This document shows positions 13,513 to 21,147 of a stretch of 24,314 nt of DNA, one piece after another. Each line of letters begins with the position of its first letter. The stretch's first letter is position 1. This DNA comes from a virus, in IMG/VR virus record IMGVR_UViG_3300045999_004366, positions 1 to 24,314 of that record, one strand, 5' to 3'. The translations under genes were made by a program, and so were the position numbers. Under the pieces are notes generated by a model. The model ran no database searches. It saw nothing but the letters and a program-made list of their open reading frames with translations, and was not told the origin of the DNA.

Positions 13513-16395
13513 ATGACCTACTTCAACGATTCTCCCAAGCCCACAGAGCCACGCCGAACTGCTGCTGTTTCCAGTGGTCAGTTTGAGTCGGGTTCCGTAT
13601 TTCGTTTAGTGCGCGAAATCCGTGGTTCCGCGTACTCTGTGGGCGATCAGTTCATGCTGGTGGAGAGCGAGGACTGCCATGATCCCAACACGCTTGTATT
13701 GGGCGGCGTAGGCGAAAACTACTTTATAGATCCCCGTGGCAAGCCTTTACGGATAGAGGCAGGAGACACGCAGATTGACTCTATTTTTGAGTTGGTGGCG
13801 GAACCGCAGCGAGAAGTGGTTGAGGAGATTGGAGCCGAAGACGCTCCACCCCGTCTTGTCACAGCCGAGCAGTTCAAGACTTTCCGCGAGGGTCTTGCTG
13901 GCGTTCTGAACGAGATTGCCACTGTTCGTTCCACTGGCGGGGAGCGTGGAGAGCGCGGTCCGCGTGGCTACACAGGGGTTCAGGGCGACAAGGGTGATGT
14001 CGGACTGCAAGGACCGCAGGGTGAAAGGGGTGAGCGTGGTGAAACAGGAGAACAGGGCGAACAGGGCGAACGGGGAGAGAAGGGCGATACGGGTGAGCGC
14101 GGACCGCAAGGCGAGCGTGGCGAACCTGGTCCGCAAGGTGATCGTGGTGAGCAGGGCGAGCGCGGTCTGCAAGGCAAACAGGGAGAACGGGGACAGCGCG
14201 GCGAACAAGGCGAGCGTGGTGAAGCAGGAGCGGTCGGTTCCCAAGGACCGCAAGGTGAACGCGGTGCTGATGGTGCTGCGGGTGCTGACGGTCGTGATGG
14301 TGCTATTGGTCCGCGTGGCGAACGGGGCGAGAAGGGCGAACGCGGTGCTGAAGGCGCGATGGGTAAGCCTGGTTCAAACGGTGCAAAAGGCGAGAAAGGC
14401 GATAAGGGGGATGCTGGCGAGTCTGGAGTTGTAACCGCCAAGTTCCCGTTGGTCTATGATGCAACCGAAAAGTCCATCTCTATTGACGAAGAACGCCTAG
14501 ACAAAATTCTCAAGAAGATTCTTGGCGGTGGCAAGGTTTCGCCACAAGACATGGGCTGGCTTGCGTCCACGGGTGGTGGCGGCAAGGTTGCTGTGTACCA
14601 CAACGGTACAAAGATCACTCCTGATGTTCGCGGTATAGACTTTACTGGCTCTGGTGTGGCTTCCGTCACGAAAGTGGGCGGCAAGATCACTGTGAACATC
14701 AGCGGCGGTGGAGGTGTTGGGGCAACGGGCGCGACTGGTCCCACTGGTCCTGCGGGAGCAGGTGTTGCAGGCAACAATGATGTGGGCGTGATGTACCTGA
14801 AGAACAACGCCACACCCACGGACATTCCTGCAATCAACGCCCGTGCAGTTGTTGCGGGTGGAATGACCACGGGAAAACTGTTCAACTTTGAGAAGGACTC
14901 GGGAACAAACTCCCTGAAGTACTTGGGAGCGGGTGGGCGGTTCCATGTGGTTGCGTCTTTCAACTTCTGGACAGAAGTCAGCAACAACACCTGCGGATTC
15001 TACATCGGTCACAGTAAAAACATACTGAACGGATTAAGTGCGGACGGTGATCGTATATCGGAATCGGAAGTGTATATTGACTGCCCTTCTTCCTCCAAGC
15101 CTGTTGCAGGAACCATTCAGACCGTAGTTGACCTGAACACGAATGACCGCCTCTTCTTCATCGTTCAGAACAAGGACGCTGCGAAAGACATCACCGTTGA
15201 TTTCCTGAAGTTCGTTGCGGTTACGCTTACATCAGAGCGAGGGGCAACAGGAGCCACGGGTGCTATTCCCACAGACTATGTGTACTCGTTTAACGGAGTG
15301 ACGGGTGCTGTAGAGGGAGTTTGTGCAGCAGTTGCGGGAACAGGCATCTTCGTAAGCGGCAGCACAGGCACAGTCACCATCACCAACACGGGTGTGCAGT
15401 CATTCAACGGAAATACAGGTGCAGTTCAAGGTGTTTCTAGTTGGAACGGAGAGACTGGTGCAGTCACATTTAATAACTATGTTTCAAGTTTCAATGGGCT
15501 GACTGGCGCGGTTCAGGGCGTATCGGCAGCAGCGGCAGGCACAGGCATCTTTGTTTCTGCTGCAACTGGTTCCGTAACCATCACTAACACTGGCGTGCAG
15601 TCATTCAACGGACTCACAGGTGCAGTTCAAGGTGTTTCCAGTTGGAACGGAGAGACTGGCGCAGTTCAGTTCCACAATTATGTTTCGGCATTCAATGGTT
15701 TGACTGGCTCGGTTCAAGGCGTGTCTTCTGCAAACGGATTCACGGGTTCTGTAACATGGGCAGCAGGAACGGGACTTGAGGTTTCTTCTGGCGGCGGAAC
15801 CATCACATACGGCATCGGTGCGGGATACGCCTTGCTGCGTTCTGTTGGAAACACTGGCGACCTTTTCAATATAGACGATCCGTCTATCGGTGATCTTGTG
15901 TTCGTTCAAGACGATGGCACATACTACTACTGGGACTACTACAGTCCTGGAGGAACATACGCTTGGATCAACATCAGCGTTATTTCAAACGCACTGCAAG
16001 GAGACTTGAACGGTGACGGAACTGTTGACGGTGCTGATCTAGGCGTACTTCTTGGATCATGGGGATCTGTTTACAATGGTGCATCTCTTCGTCTAGGTGT
16101 TCAAGACGGAAACACAGGTGCTTTCAGAATATTCGCAGAGGGAAGTGCGAATCCAAAGAAGAGTGATATGGTCAGAGTGTCAACAGAGGGTTCTATTTCT
16201 GAATTCCGAGTGGACACCGACAATCTATACCTGACAGGACTCACCGAAATAAACGGAGAGAATACAAGTCTTGTTGCTTTGACCGTGAACAACGGAAGAA
16301 CAGAACTCAACGGCGACAGTCTGGTGAACGGAACACTAGAAATAATAAACGGCGGTCTTTCTGGTGGTTTCATAGACGGTGGCACATTCGTCTAA
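13513..16395 (+). CDS. Large tail-fibre protein: collagen-like stalk, C1q-like domain, SFNG repeats, dockerin-like loop
   Basis: This 960-aa protein is most likely a trimeric receptor-binding fibre. Residues 1-140 form a globular N-terminal part, probably the virion attachment end. Residues 143-304 are 54 uninterrupted Gly-X-Y triplets rich in GER, GEQ and GPQ. A short second collagen-like run, [13 protein letters not shown], lies near 405-417. Residues about 421-574 resemble a C1q/TNF-like jelly roll ([20 protein letters not shown], then [12 protein letters not shown]). From 592 come repeats around [12 protein letters not shown]. At 830-851 is a dockerin-type calcium loop, [12 protein letters not shown]. 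The C-terminus is beta-rich ([11 protein letters not shown]). The start has only AGGG directly ahead of ATG, an unusually weak ribosome site, and CTAAATAC overlaps the thyX stop just upstream. An adhesin role is inferred from domains and from the neighbouring fibre genes. Confidence 0.85.
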   Translation: MTYFNDSPKPTEPRRTAAVSSGQFESGSVFRLVREIRGSAYSVGDQFMLVESEDCHDPNTLVLGGVGENYFIDPRGKPLRIEAGDTQIDSIFELVAEPQREVVEEIGAEDAPPRLVTAEQFKTFREGLAGVLNEIATVRSTGGERGERGPRGYTGVQGDKGDVGLQGPQGERGERGETGEQGEQGERGEKGDTGERGPQGERGEPGPQGDRGEQGERGLQGKQGERGQRGEQGERGEAGAVGSQGPQGERGADGAAGADGRDGAIGPRGERGEKGERGAEGAMGKPGSNGAKGEKGDKGDAGESGVVTAKFPLVYDATEKSISIDEERLDKILKKILGGGKVSPQDMGWLASTGGGGKVAVYHNGTKITPDVRGIDFTGSGVASVTKVGGKITVNISGGGGVGATGATGPTGPAGAGVAGNNDVGVMYLKNNATPTDIPAINARAVVAGGMTTGKLFNFEKDSGTNSLKYLGAGGRFHVVASFNFWTEVSNNTCGFYIGHSKNILNGLSADGDRISESEVYIDCPSSSKPVAGTIQTVVDLNTNDRLFFIVQNKDAAKDITVDFLKFVAVTLTSERGATGATGAIPTDYVYSFNGVTGAVEGVCAAVAGTGIFVSGSTGTVTITNTGVQSFNGNTGAVQGVSSWNGETGAVTFNNYVSSFNGLTGAVQGVSAAAAGTGIFVSAATGSVTITNTGVQSFNGLTGAVQGVSSWNGETGAVQFHNYVSAFNGLTGSVQGVSSANGFTGSVTWAAGTGLEVSSGGGTITYGIGAGYALLRSVGNTGDLFNIDDPSIGDLVFVQDDGTYYYWDYYSPGGTYAWINISVISNALQGDLNGDGTVDGADLGVLLGSWGSVYNGASLRLGVQDGNTGAFRIFAEGSANPKKSDMVRVSTEGSISEFRVDTDNLYLTGLTEINGENTSLVALTVNNGRTELNGDSLVNGTLEIINGGLSGGFIDGGTFV
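13939..14427 (+). repeat. Collagen-like Gly-X-Y repeat, 54 triplets plus a closing glycine codon
   Basis: The segment codes 54 perfect Gly-X-Y triplets followed by one Gly, with GER the commonest triplet and GEQ, GPQ and GEK frequent. The 9-nt periodic DNA (GGC-GAA/GAG-CGT and similar) makes an open frame on the minus strand that is only a shadow. Such stretches in phage fibres form trimeric rods; without proline hydroxylation, the charged Glu-Arg/Lys pairs probably stabilise the triple helix. Confidence 0.95.
15286..15768 (+). repeat. Tandem 201-bp (67-aa) SFNG repeats in tail fibre, about 2.4 copies
   Basis: Unit 1 runs 15286-15486, unit 2 15487-15687, and a partial unit 3 15688-15768. Each unit contains two SFNG-x-TGAVQGV half-repeats separated by an AGTGIFVS...[10 protein letters not shown] segment and a [10 protein letters not shown] segment. 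DNA identity is high between units (for example the 70 bp from 15394 and from 15595 differ at only a few bases), which points to recent duplication or ongoing gene conversion. SFNG-x-TGAV motifs are common in phage tail fibres. Confidence 0.9.
16003..16065 (+). other. Dockerin-type calcium-binding loop within the tail fibre
   Basis: Residues 831-851 of the fibre read [12 protein letters not shown] followed by LGVLLGSWG. Positions 1, 3, 5, 9 and 12 of the loop are Asp, Asn, Asp, Asp and Asp, which is the full set of oxygen ligands of a type I dockerin/EF-hand-like loop, with the following short helix. Only one copy is present; cellulosomal dockerins normally have two. The LG-x-LLG-x-WG ending is, from memory, characteristic of planctomycete secreted proteins. 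Confidence 0.8.
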
Positions 16396-16399
16396 ATAC
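16392..16399 (+). promoter_or_regulatory. CTAAATAC, T4-late-promoter-like box before the giant fibre
   Basis: CTAAATACTGTAC overlaps the stop of the first fibre and lies 22 nt before the next ATG, leaving room for a short leader containing AGAGGA (16407-16412). Position and sequence fit a T4-type late promoter recognised by a phage sigma-like factor. Confidence 0.5.
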
Positions 16400-16421
16400 T
16401 GTACACAGAGGAAACTAGTAC

Positions 16422-19400
16422 ATGGGAACCACGATCATATTCCGTAGAGGCGAAAACGATCCCACATCAGGGTCGGGACTCACGCTTGCCGAGCCAGCGT
16501 TCAACACCACGCTGAAGACTTTCCATATCGGTTTGGGTCACGGTGTTACTGCGGCGTGGGTTGGCGCACCTATCAGCGGCTTGAGCGCGGACATTGCGGC
16601 AGGCATCACCTACAAGATTCCCACGGCATCGGCGGTCAAGAACTACATCGGGGGACTGTGCTACGGAAACACTGGTGCAGCGACTATCACACAGTATGTT
16701 AGTTCGTTCAACGGACTCACGGGAGCAGTTCAAGGTGTATCATCCGTAAATGGGTTCACTGGAGCAATAACTGTTTCTGGTGGAACGGGAATATCTCTTA
16801 ACTCATCTTCCAATTCCATCACAGTAAATACAACTGTTCTCCCCACAAACACATTTGCTCTCGATAGAAAGCATCTACTGATGGCGGGAACCACAAATGG
16901 AAATTCATCTCTTCTTGCTGACAATAATCTAGTATACAAACCAAATCTGCGAACCCTTGGGGCTAAAAACTCACTGTCGATTTCTGGTTTGGATGCAAAC
17001 TACGGTGAAGTAAACACCATACAGTTGAGTGGAAACACCGCTTCAGGAATAAATGTTTATACAGCAACTAACACAGTCACGCTAAAGGTTGCAGCAGACG
17101 GAGATTTCACAAGACTTACTTTTGAAACGGGAAACGAAGAAAACCTAATCGAAACATTGGCAGGCACTATAACATTTGCCGACTATCTTACGGATTCTCG
17201 AACATACTACCTGCCAGACGCAAGCGGAACCGTTGCGCTGACATCCCAACTCATGGGTGCTGTGAATGGTTCAACGGCTGCAACCACCGCTGTGACATCA
17301 TTCAACGGATTGACAGGATCGGTTGGTGGTGTCTGCGCTGCACAGACGAACACATTCACTGCACTACAGTCATTCGCTTCAGGAATATCTGCCAGCGGAA
17401 TCACAGTTGGCGGAAGCATGACAGTTACAGGAAACCTGACGGTCAGCGGTGGAGTCACATTCACCATCAGCGAGAATGTACTCATTGAAGACAACATCAT
17501 TATCCTCAACTCCAATGTCACAGGTTCTCCGAGCGAGAACGCTGGCATAGAGATTGAGCGCGGTACATCAGCGAATGTGCAGTTGCTGTGGAACGAGAGC
17601 AGCGACAAGTGGACATTCACCAATGACGGCAGCACCTACTACGATCTGCCGACATCTATAGTGACTTCGTTTAACGGACTCACGGGTGCTGTGCAGGGTG
17701 TGTCTGCTGCTGTTGCAGGAACAGGCATATCTGTATCGGGTGCAACTGGTGCAGTCACCATTACTAACACAGGCGTTCAGTCATTCAACGGATTAACAGG
17801 ATCGGTTGGTGGTGTCTGCGCTGCACAGGCAAACACATTCACCGCTCTTCAGACATTCAGCAGTGGACTGACCGCAACGGGAATCACAACAGGCACGATT
17901 ACCAACAGCAGCAGCATATCGGTGACATCAAAGGGCGGAACGGTCACCCTGAAAGGCATTACGAGTGGTACTGCTCTTGTAGCGAACTCCATCTCACTGT
18001 CTCCGCTAACAACAACCAATCTTTCTCTCAATTCTGCAACAGGAATAGTTGATGTAAACAGAGGATGGGAAGGCGTTCAGTCTGCCTACTCATCTGGCTT
18101 GAAGTTCGTGAATTATGATGAGAGTTTCTACTACAGCAACACACTCTTGGGAAATGCATCAGCAGACAGAACCATCTATCTGCCAGACGCAAGCGGAACC
18201 CTTGCGCTCACTTCGCAGTTGATGGGCGCAGTGAACGGATCAACGGCTGCAACCACCGCTGTTACTTCTTTCAATGGACGCACAGGCGCAGTTCAAGGTG
18301 TGTCTGCTGCTGTGGCAGGAACAGGCATCTCCGTTAGTGGTGCAACTGGTTCAGTTACGATTACCAATATCGGAGTTCAATCGTTCAACGGACTCACGGG
18401 TGCAGTTACAGGTGTAGCATCTATTCGTGGTCTTACTGGTGCTGTTGGAATCACCAATGGTACTGGAATCGGTCTGAGTGTGTCTGGTCAGACTATGACC
18501 TTCAGTAATACTGGAGTGTTGAGTATTGATGGTAGTACTGGTGCTATTACAAATGTTGCAAGAACAAATGTAGATAATAATTTTAGTTCTGCTCAAACCA
18601 TAGATGCACCAGGTGCATATCTTGAAATAATTGGTAGTGCTGCCGCCTTTATTCTTACTCCTGGTGTGGGCATTGAAGTTAGTGATTCGTTTAGTTCTCC
18701 TCAAACATTACGGTTTAATCAGGCAGGTACTACTACTACAGTTACTCTTCCTAATTATACTACAACTCTTGCAGGTCTTTCTGGTAATCAAACCTTCACC
18801 GCACTCAACACATTCTCTGCGGGTATTAGTGCTGCGGGTGCAACTTTATCATCAAACACAACAATTCCTTCGGGTTCAACTCTTACCGTTAATGGAAACT
18901 TTGTTGCCAATGGAAATGTCAATCTAGGTGATGCCGTAACAGATGCAATTACTGTTACTGGAGTTTTGGCAGCAAATGGTGGATTGAGTGCCGCAGGAGC
19001 CACATTTGCTAGTAATATCATCGTGAACACCATGACGGTTGGTCGCGGAAATACTAGCGGTGCTGTATCAAATACTGCTTTGGGAGTCAGTGTGTTGGCT
19101 GTGAACAGCGGCACATTCAACACAGGAGTCGGAAACTCTGCTCTAACCGCAAACACGACTGGTGGCTCCAACACAGCGGTGGGAAGACGCGCACTGTTTG
19201 CAAACACCACTGGCTCATCCAACACAGCGATTGGTCCAAGTGCGCTCGGTGCGGTCACTGGAGGCGTGTTCAACACCGCGATTGGTTCAGACTCTCTGTC
19301 TTCAACACTGGTAAGCAACAGTACAGCCGTTGGAGCGGGTTCAATTCAGTTTAATCAGAGCGGCAACTACAACACTGCTGTGGGTGCGTTTGCGGGATCG

Positions 19401-19988
19401 TTCTGGGGTGAAGGGTCTACGGCATCCATTTCAGCAAATCAGTTGCAGACTGGTACGGGCGGTGTTTACATTGGATACTACGCTCGCGGATCAACATTTA
19501 ATCAAACAAATGAAATCGTAATCGGAGCCAACGCTGTGGGCGGTGGCTCAAACACCGCCGTGATTGGCGCAACCTCACAGGTTTCTGCAACCATATACGG
19601 ATTGGTGAATGCACCAAGTGGTATTAGTGCTTCTGGTGGAGTAACATTCGGTGGCACGGTTGCTTCCGACACAGGCTACCGCATCACCTCAAATGCTATT
19701 AAAGAACAGACAGGAACCACATACACTTTCCTTGAGAGCGACAACGGAAAGATCGTGACATTCAACAGCGGATCAGCAGTGACCGTCACTATTCCCACTG
19801 GTCTTCCCACTGGATTCAACTGCACTGCCGTTCAGTTGGGTGCGGGTCAGGTCGGCTTCACCGCAGCAAGCGGACTCACGATGAACAGTTACGGCAATCA
19901 GTACCGACTCATCGGACAGCACGCATCAGCGTCAATCATTGAGTACACCGCCAACACCGTGAACCTGTCAGGAAACCTTGTAGTATGA
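16422..19988 (+). CDS. Giant tail-fibre protein with SFNG repeats and YadA-head-like repeats
   Basis: This 1188-aa protein is the second large host-recognition fibre. Residues 4-51 (IIFRRGENDPTSG, then TLAEPAFN, then TFHIGLGHGVTAAW) fit the short N-terminal domain seen in many fibres and tropism-determinant proteins, with a pattern of RRG, later LAEGE-like, then IGDG-like. The middle holds at least seven SFNG-x-TG motifs and two copies of a YLPDASGT...LTSQLMGAVNGS block that also closes beta-structured modules. Residues about 884-993 repeat N-T-x-x-G every 13-20 residues (GSNTAVGRRAL, SSNTAIGPSAL), like the left-handed beta-roll of YadA-type adhesin heads. The last 100 residues (GYRITSNAIKEQTGTTYTF, and the IPTGLPTGFNC segment) resemble a common fibre end domain. 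RBS AGAGGA at 16407-16412 supports the start, with CTAAATAC just before it. Residues about 667-790 are coded by unusually A/T-rich DNA. Confidence 0.88.
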   Translation: MGTTIIFRRGENDPTSGSGLTLAEPAFNTTLKTFHIGLGHGVTAAWVGAPISGLSADIAAGITYKIPTASAVKNYIGGLCYGNTGAATITQYVSSFNGLTGAVQGVSSVNGFTGAITVSGGTGISLNSSSNSITVNTTVLPTNTFALDRKHLLMAGTTNGNSSLLADNNLVYKPNLRTLGAKNSLSISGLDANYGEVNTIQLSGNTASGINVYTATNTVTLKVAADGDFTRLTFETGNEENLIETLAGTITFADYLTDSRTYYLPDASGTVALTSQLMGAVNGSTAATTAVTSFNGLTGSVGGVCAAQTNTFTALQSFASGISASGITVGGSMTVTGNLTVSGGVTFTISENVLIEDNIIILNSNVTGSPSENAGIEIERGTSANVQLLWNESSDKWTFTNDGSTYYDLPTSIVTSFNGLTGAVQGVSAAVAGTGISVSGATGAVTITNTGVQSFNGLTGSVGGVCAAQANTFTALQTFSSGLTATGITTGTITNSSSISVTSKGGTVTLKGITSGTALVANSISLSPLTTTNLSLNSATGIVDVNRGWEGVQSAYSSGLKFVNYDESFYYSNTLLGNASADRTIYLPDASGTLALTSQLMGAVNGSTAATTAVTSFNGRTGAVQGVSAAVAGTGISVSGATGSVTITNIGVQSFNGLTGAVTGVASIRGLTGAVGITNGTGIGLSVSGQTMTFSNTGVLSIDGSTGAITNVARTNVDNNFSSAQTIDAPGAYLEIIGSAAAFILTPGVGIEVSDSFSSPQTLRFNQAGTTTTVTLPNYTTTLAGLSGNQTFTALNTFSAGISAAGATLSSNTTIPSGSTLTVNGNFVANGNVNLGDAVTDAITVTGVLAANGGLSAAGATFASNIIVNTMTVGRGNTSGAVSNTALGVSVLAVNSGTFNTGVGNSALTANTTGGSNTAVGRRALFANTTGSSNTAIGPSALGAVTGGVFNTAIGSDSLSSTLVSNSTAVGAGSIQFNQSGNYNTAVGAFAGSFWGEGSTASISANQLQTGTGGVYIGYYARGSTFNQTNEIVIGANAVGGGSNTAVIGATSQVSATIYGLVNAPSGISASGGVTFGGTVASDTGYRITSNAIKEQTGTTYTFLESDNGKIVTFNSGSAVTVTIPTGLPTGFNCTAVQLGAGQVGFTAASGLTMNSYGNQYRLIGQHASASIIEYTANTVNLSGNLVV
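17211..17310 (+). repeat. Direct repeat copy 1 (second copy 18180-18279) in giant fibre gene
   Basis: A block of about 100 bp coding LPDASGTVALTSQL-type sequence through ATTAVTSFNG recurs 969 bp downstream at 18180-18279 in the same frame with scattered, mostly silent differences. The copies flank a whole module, so recombination between them would delete or add one 323-residue module without a frameshift. Confidence 0.85.
17784..17853 (+). repeat. Second copy of the [16 protein letters not shown] block (first copy 17301-17370)
   Basis: The 70 bp beginning TTCAACGGATT at 17301 recur at 17784 with few changes, coding [15 protein letters not shown]-x-NTFTALQ in both. The spacing of 483 bp (161 codons) keeps the frame. 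It is another module boundary within the fibre gene. Confidence 0.8.
19070..19398 (+). repeat. YadA-head-like degenerate repeats (NTA-x-G) in fibre
   Basis: Coding for about residues 884-993 of the giant fibre, this segment has recurring NTALG, NTGVG, NTAVG, NTAIG, STAVG and NTAVG motifs spaced 13-20 residues apart. The pattern is that of the collagen-binding head of YadA-type trimeric autotransporters, also found in many phage fibres, and predicts a trimeric beta-roll. Confidence 0.82.
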
Positions 19989-20791
19989 TTCTTCCTAGTG
20001 GAAAATCTGGAACGCTTTCCAGTGCGGCGCGGATATCAAACGACATCGTTCACTATGTTGATCTTTCTAATGACTACGGGTGGTCGGGTAATACTGCAAA
20101 CGACCTGATGGATCGTAGTGTGAAGTACTCCAGTCCCGCAGGATATGTTTCTGTGGTGAGCGGTTCCACGGCAGAACCAGGATACATTGAACTGGACGGC
20201 AGCACTGATTATTTGGTGGCAGGAAAAACGCTAGATGCTATGACCACCCTGCAAAACTTTACCATAGATGCATGGGTATATCCTGGCGCGACAACTGGTT
20301 TTACCATTGCATCTTTTCAAAAGGTAGTAGTCATTGGACAGACTGCCGCAAATCAGGGGTTTTCCTTTTTGCCATTGCTTAACGGCGGATGGCTCAATCC
20401 GCGAATACAATTTTATACTGCCAGCGGAGGAGCCAGACAGGGGCAGTTTCTGGCTACTGCTGGTCTGACATTCACGAAAAACGAGTGGACATACATCGTG
20501 ATGCGGTGCAAAGTAAATGGTGACTCATCGTGTCATGTGACTGCAAAAGTATTCAAGCCTAACGGACTTTCTGCTGCATCGTTGGTTGCGGGTGTAACCT
20601 CAGCATCACCCGCGTCCACAGGAATAACAAGCAGCAATGCGATGCACATCGGAAGTCAGGTTGTAGGGTCTGCTGCACCCGCTTACTTCAACGGAAAAAT
20701 CGGATCGGTTAGATTATACAACAGACTCTTGACCGATTCGGAAATAGAAACCAACTACGAACGGTCAAAGAAACGCTATGGTCATTCATAA
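19985..20791 (+). CDS. LamG/concanavalin-like jelly-roll protein, probable fibre tip or receptor-binding subunit
   Basis: This 268-aa protein has the outline of a LamG-like carbohydrate-binding domain: YIELDGSTDYL (67-77), the core strand FTIDAWVYP (92-100), EWTYIVMRCK (167-176) and the closing FNGKIGSVRLYNRLLTDSEI (235-254), a very typical LamG end. Residues 1-60 (VHYVDLSNDYGW) are probably the mount to the fibre. The ATG overlaps the fibre stop (ATGA), so it is translated immediately after the giant fibre. In phages such proteins are often fibre-tip or virion-surface adhesins; the glycan target is unknown. The end overlaps the next gene by 14 nt. Confidence 0.82.
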   Translation: MILPSGKSGTLSSAARISNDIVHYVDLSNDYGWSGNTANDLMDRSVKYSSPAGYVSVVSGSTAEPGYIELDGSTDYLVAGKTLDAMTTLQNFTIDAWVYPGATTGFTIASFQKVVVIGQTAANQGFSFLPLLNGGWLNPRIQFYTASGGARQGQFLATAGLTFTKNEWTYIVMRCKVNGDSSCHVTAKVFKPNGLSAASLVAGVTSASPASTGITSSNAMHIGSQVVGSAAPAYFNGKIGSVRLYNRLLTDSEIETNYERSKKRYGHS

Positions 20792-21050
20792 CGATCCAGT
20801 TTTTTATGCAGTGATTCCATCATCGGAACTGGAGTCTGTTGATTACACACAAACCATGTGTACGCGAGAGGGTGTTCGTGTTTCAATAGACGGCAGCAAA
20901 GCCATAGTGAAGTGGAAGGGAGCAGACACTCCATCGTCTGTTTCCGCAATATCGGAAATGCAAGGACCATACAACAGACAGGAAATACTGTCTGTGGTGT
21001 CCGCCGAGGAATGGGCAGGAACGCTACCAAATTACGAAACCGAACCCTGA
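20778..21050 (+). CDS. Hypothetical 90-aa protein ending the tail-fibre operon
   Basis: The frame begins at ATG 20778 inside the LamG gene and ends 25 nt before a strong terminator. The protein is acidic and beta-prone (REGVRVSIDGSKAIVKWKG at 30-48, then EILSVVSAEEWAGT). It has no signal or membrane segment and I do not recognise it. Its position, last in the fibre block, would suit a fibre-assembly chaperone or a small structural subunit, but nothing in the sequence proves this. Confidence 0.65.
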   Translation: MVIHNDPVFYAVIPSSELESVDYTQTMCTREGVRVSIDGSKAIVKWKGADTPSSVSAISEMQGPYNRQEILSVVSAEEWAGTLPNYETEP

Positions 21051-21075
21051 AACCAAATACTCATCCGATTACTTT

Positions 21076-21106
21076 AGAGGGGCGAAAGCCCCTCTTCTTG
21101 TTATGA
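21076..21106 (+). terminator. Rho-independent terminator after fibre operon
   Basis: A perfect 8-bp stem AGAGGGGC/GCCCCTCT with a GAAA tetraloop (21076-21095) is followed by TTCTTGTT. This is a textbook intrinsic terminator placed 25 nt after the stop of the last fibre-block gene. Confidence 0.93.
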
Positions 21107-21112
21107 TGCACT

Positions 21113-21119
21113 CTACATA
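21113..21119 (+). promoter_or_regulatory. CTACATA motif before nrdJ
   Basis: CTACATA stands 28 nt before the nrdJ ATG, between the fibre-operon terminator and the ribosome site AAGGAG. Since the terminator isolates nrdJ, a promoter is needed here, and this is the only recurrent element found in the gap. A convincing host sigma-70 -35 box is not visible. Confidence 0.5.
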
Positions 21120-21147
21120 CTCTACCCAATAACCAAGGAGTAAAAAC

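Noticed and set aside
13980-14441. Minus-strand frame coding Pro/Ser-rich SPRSPC repeats
   Set aside because: It is the exact complement of the Gly-X-Y collagen repeat; periodic DNA keeps the frame open.
15286-15768. Regular repeats considered as a CRISPR array
   Set aside because: The repeats are in frame, code SFNG fibre motifs, and the intervening parts are themselves repeated, unlike spacers.
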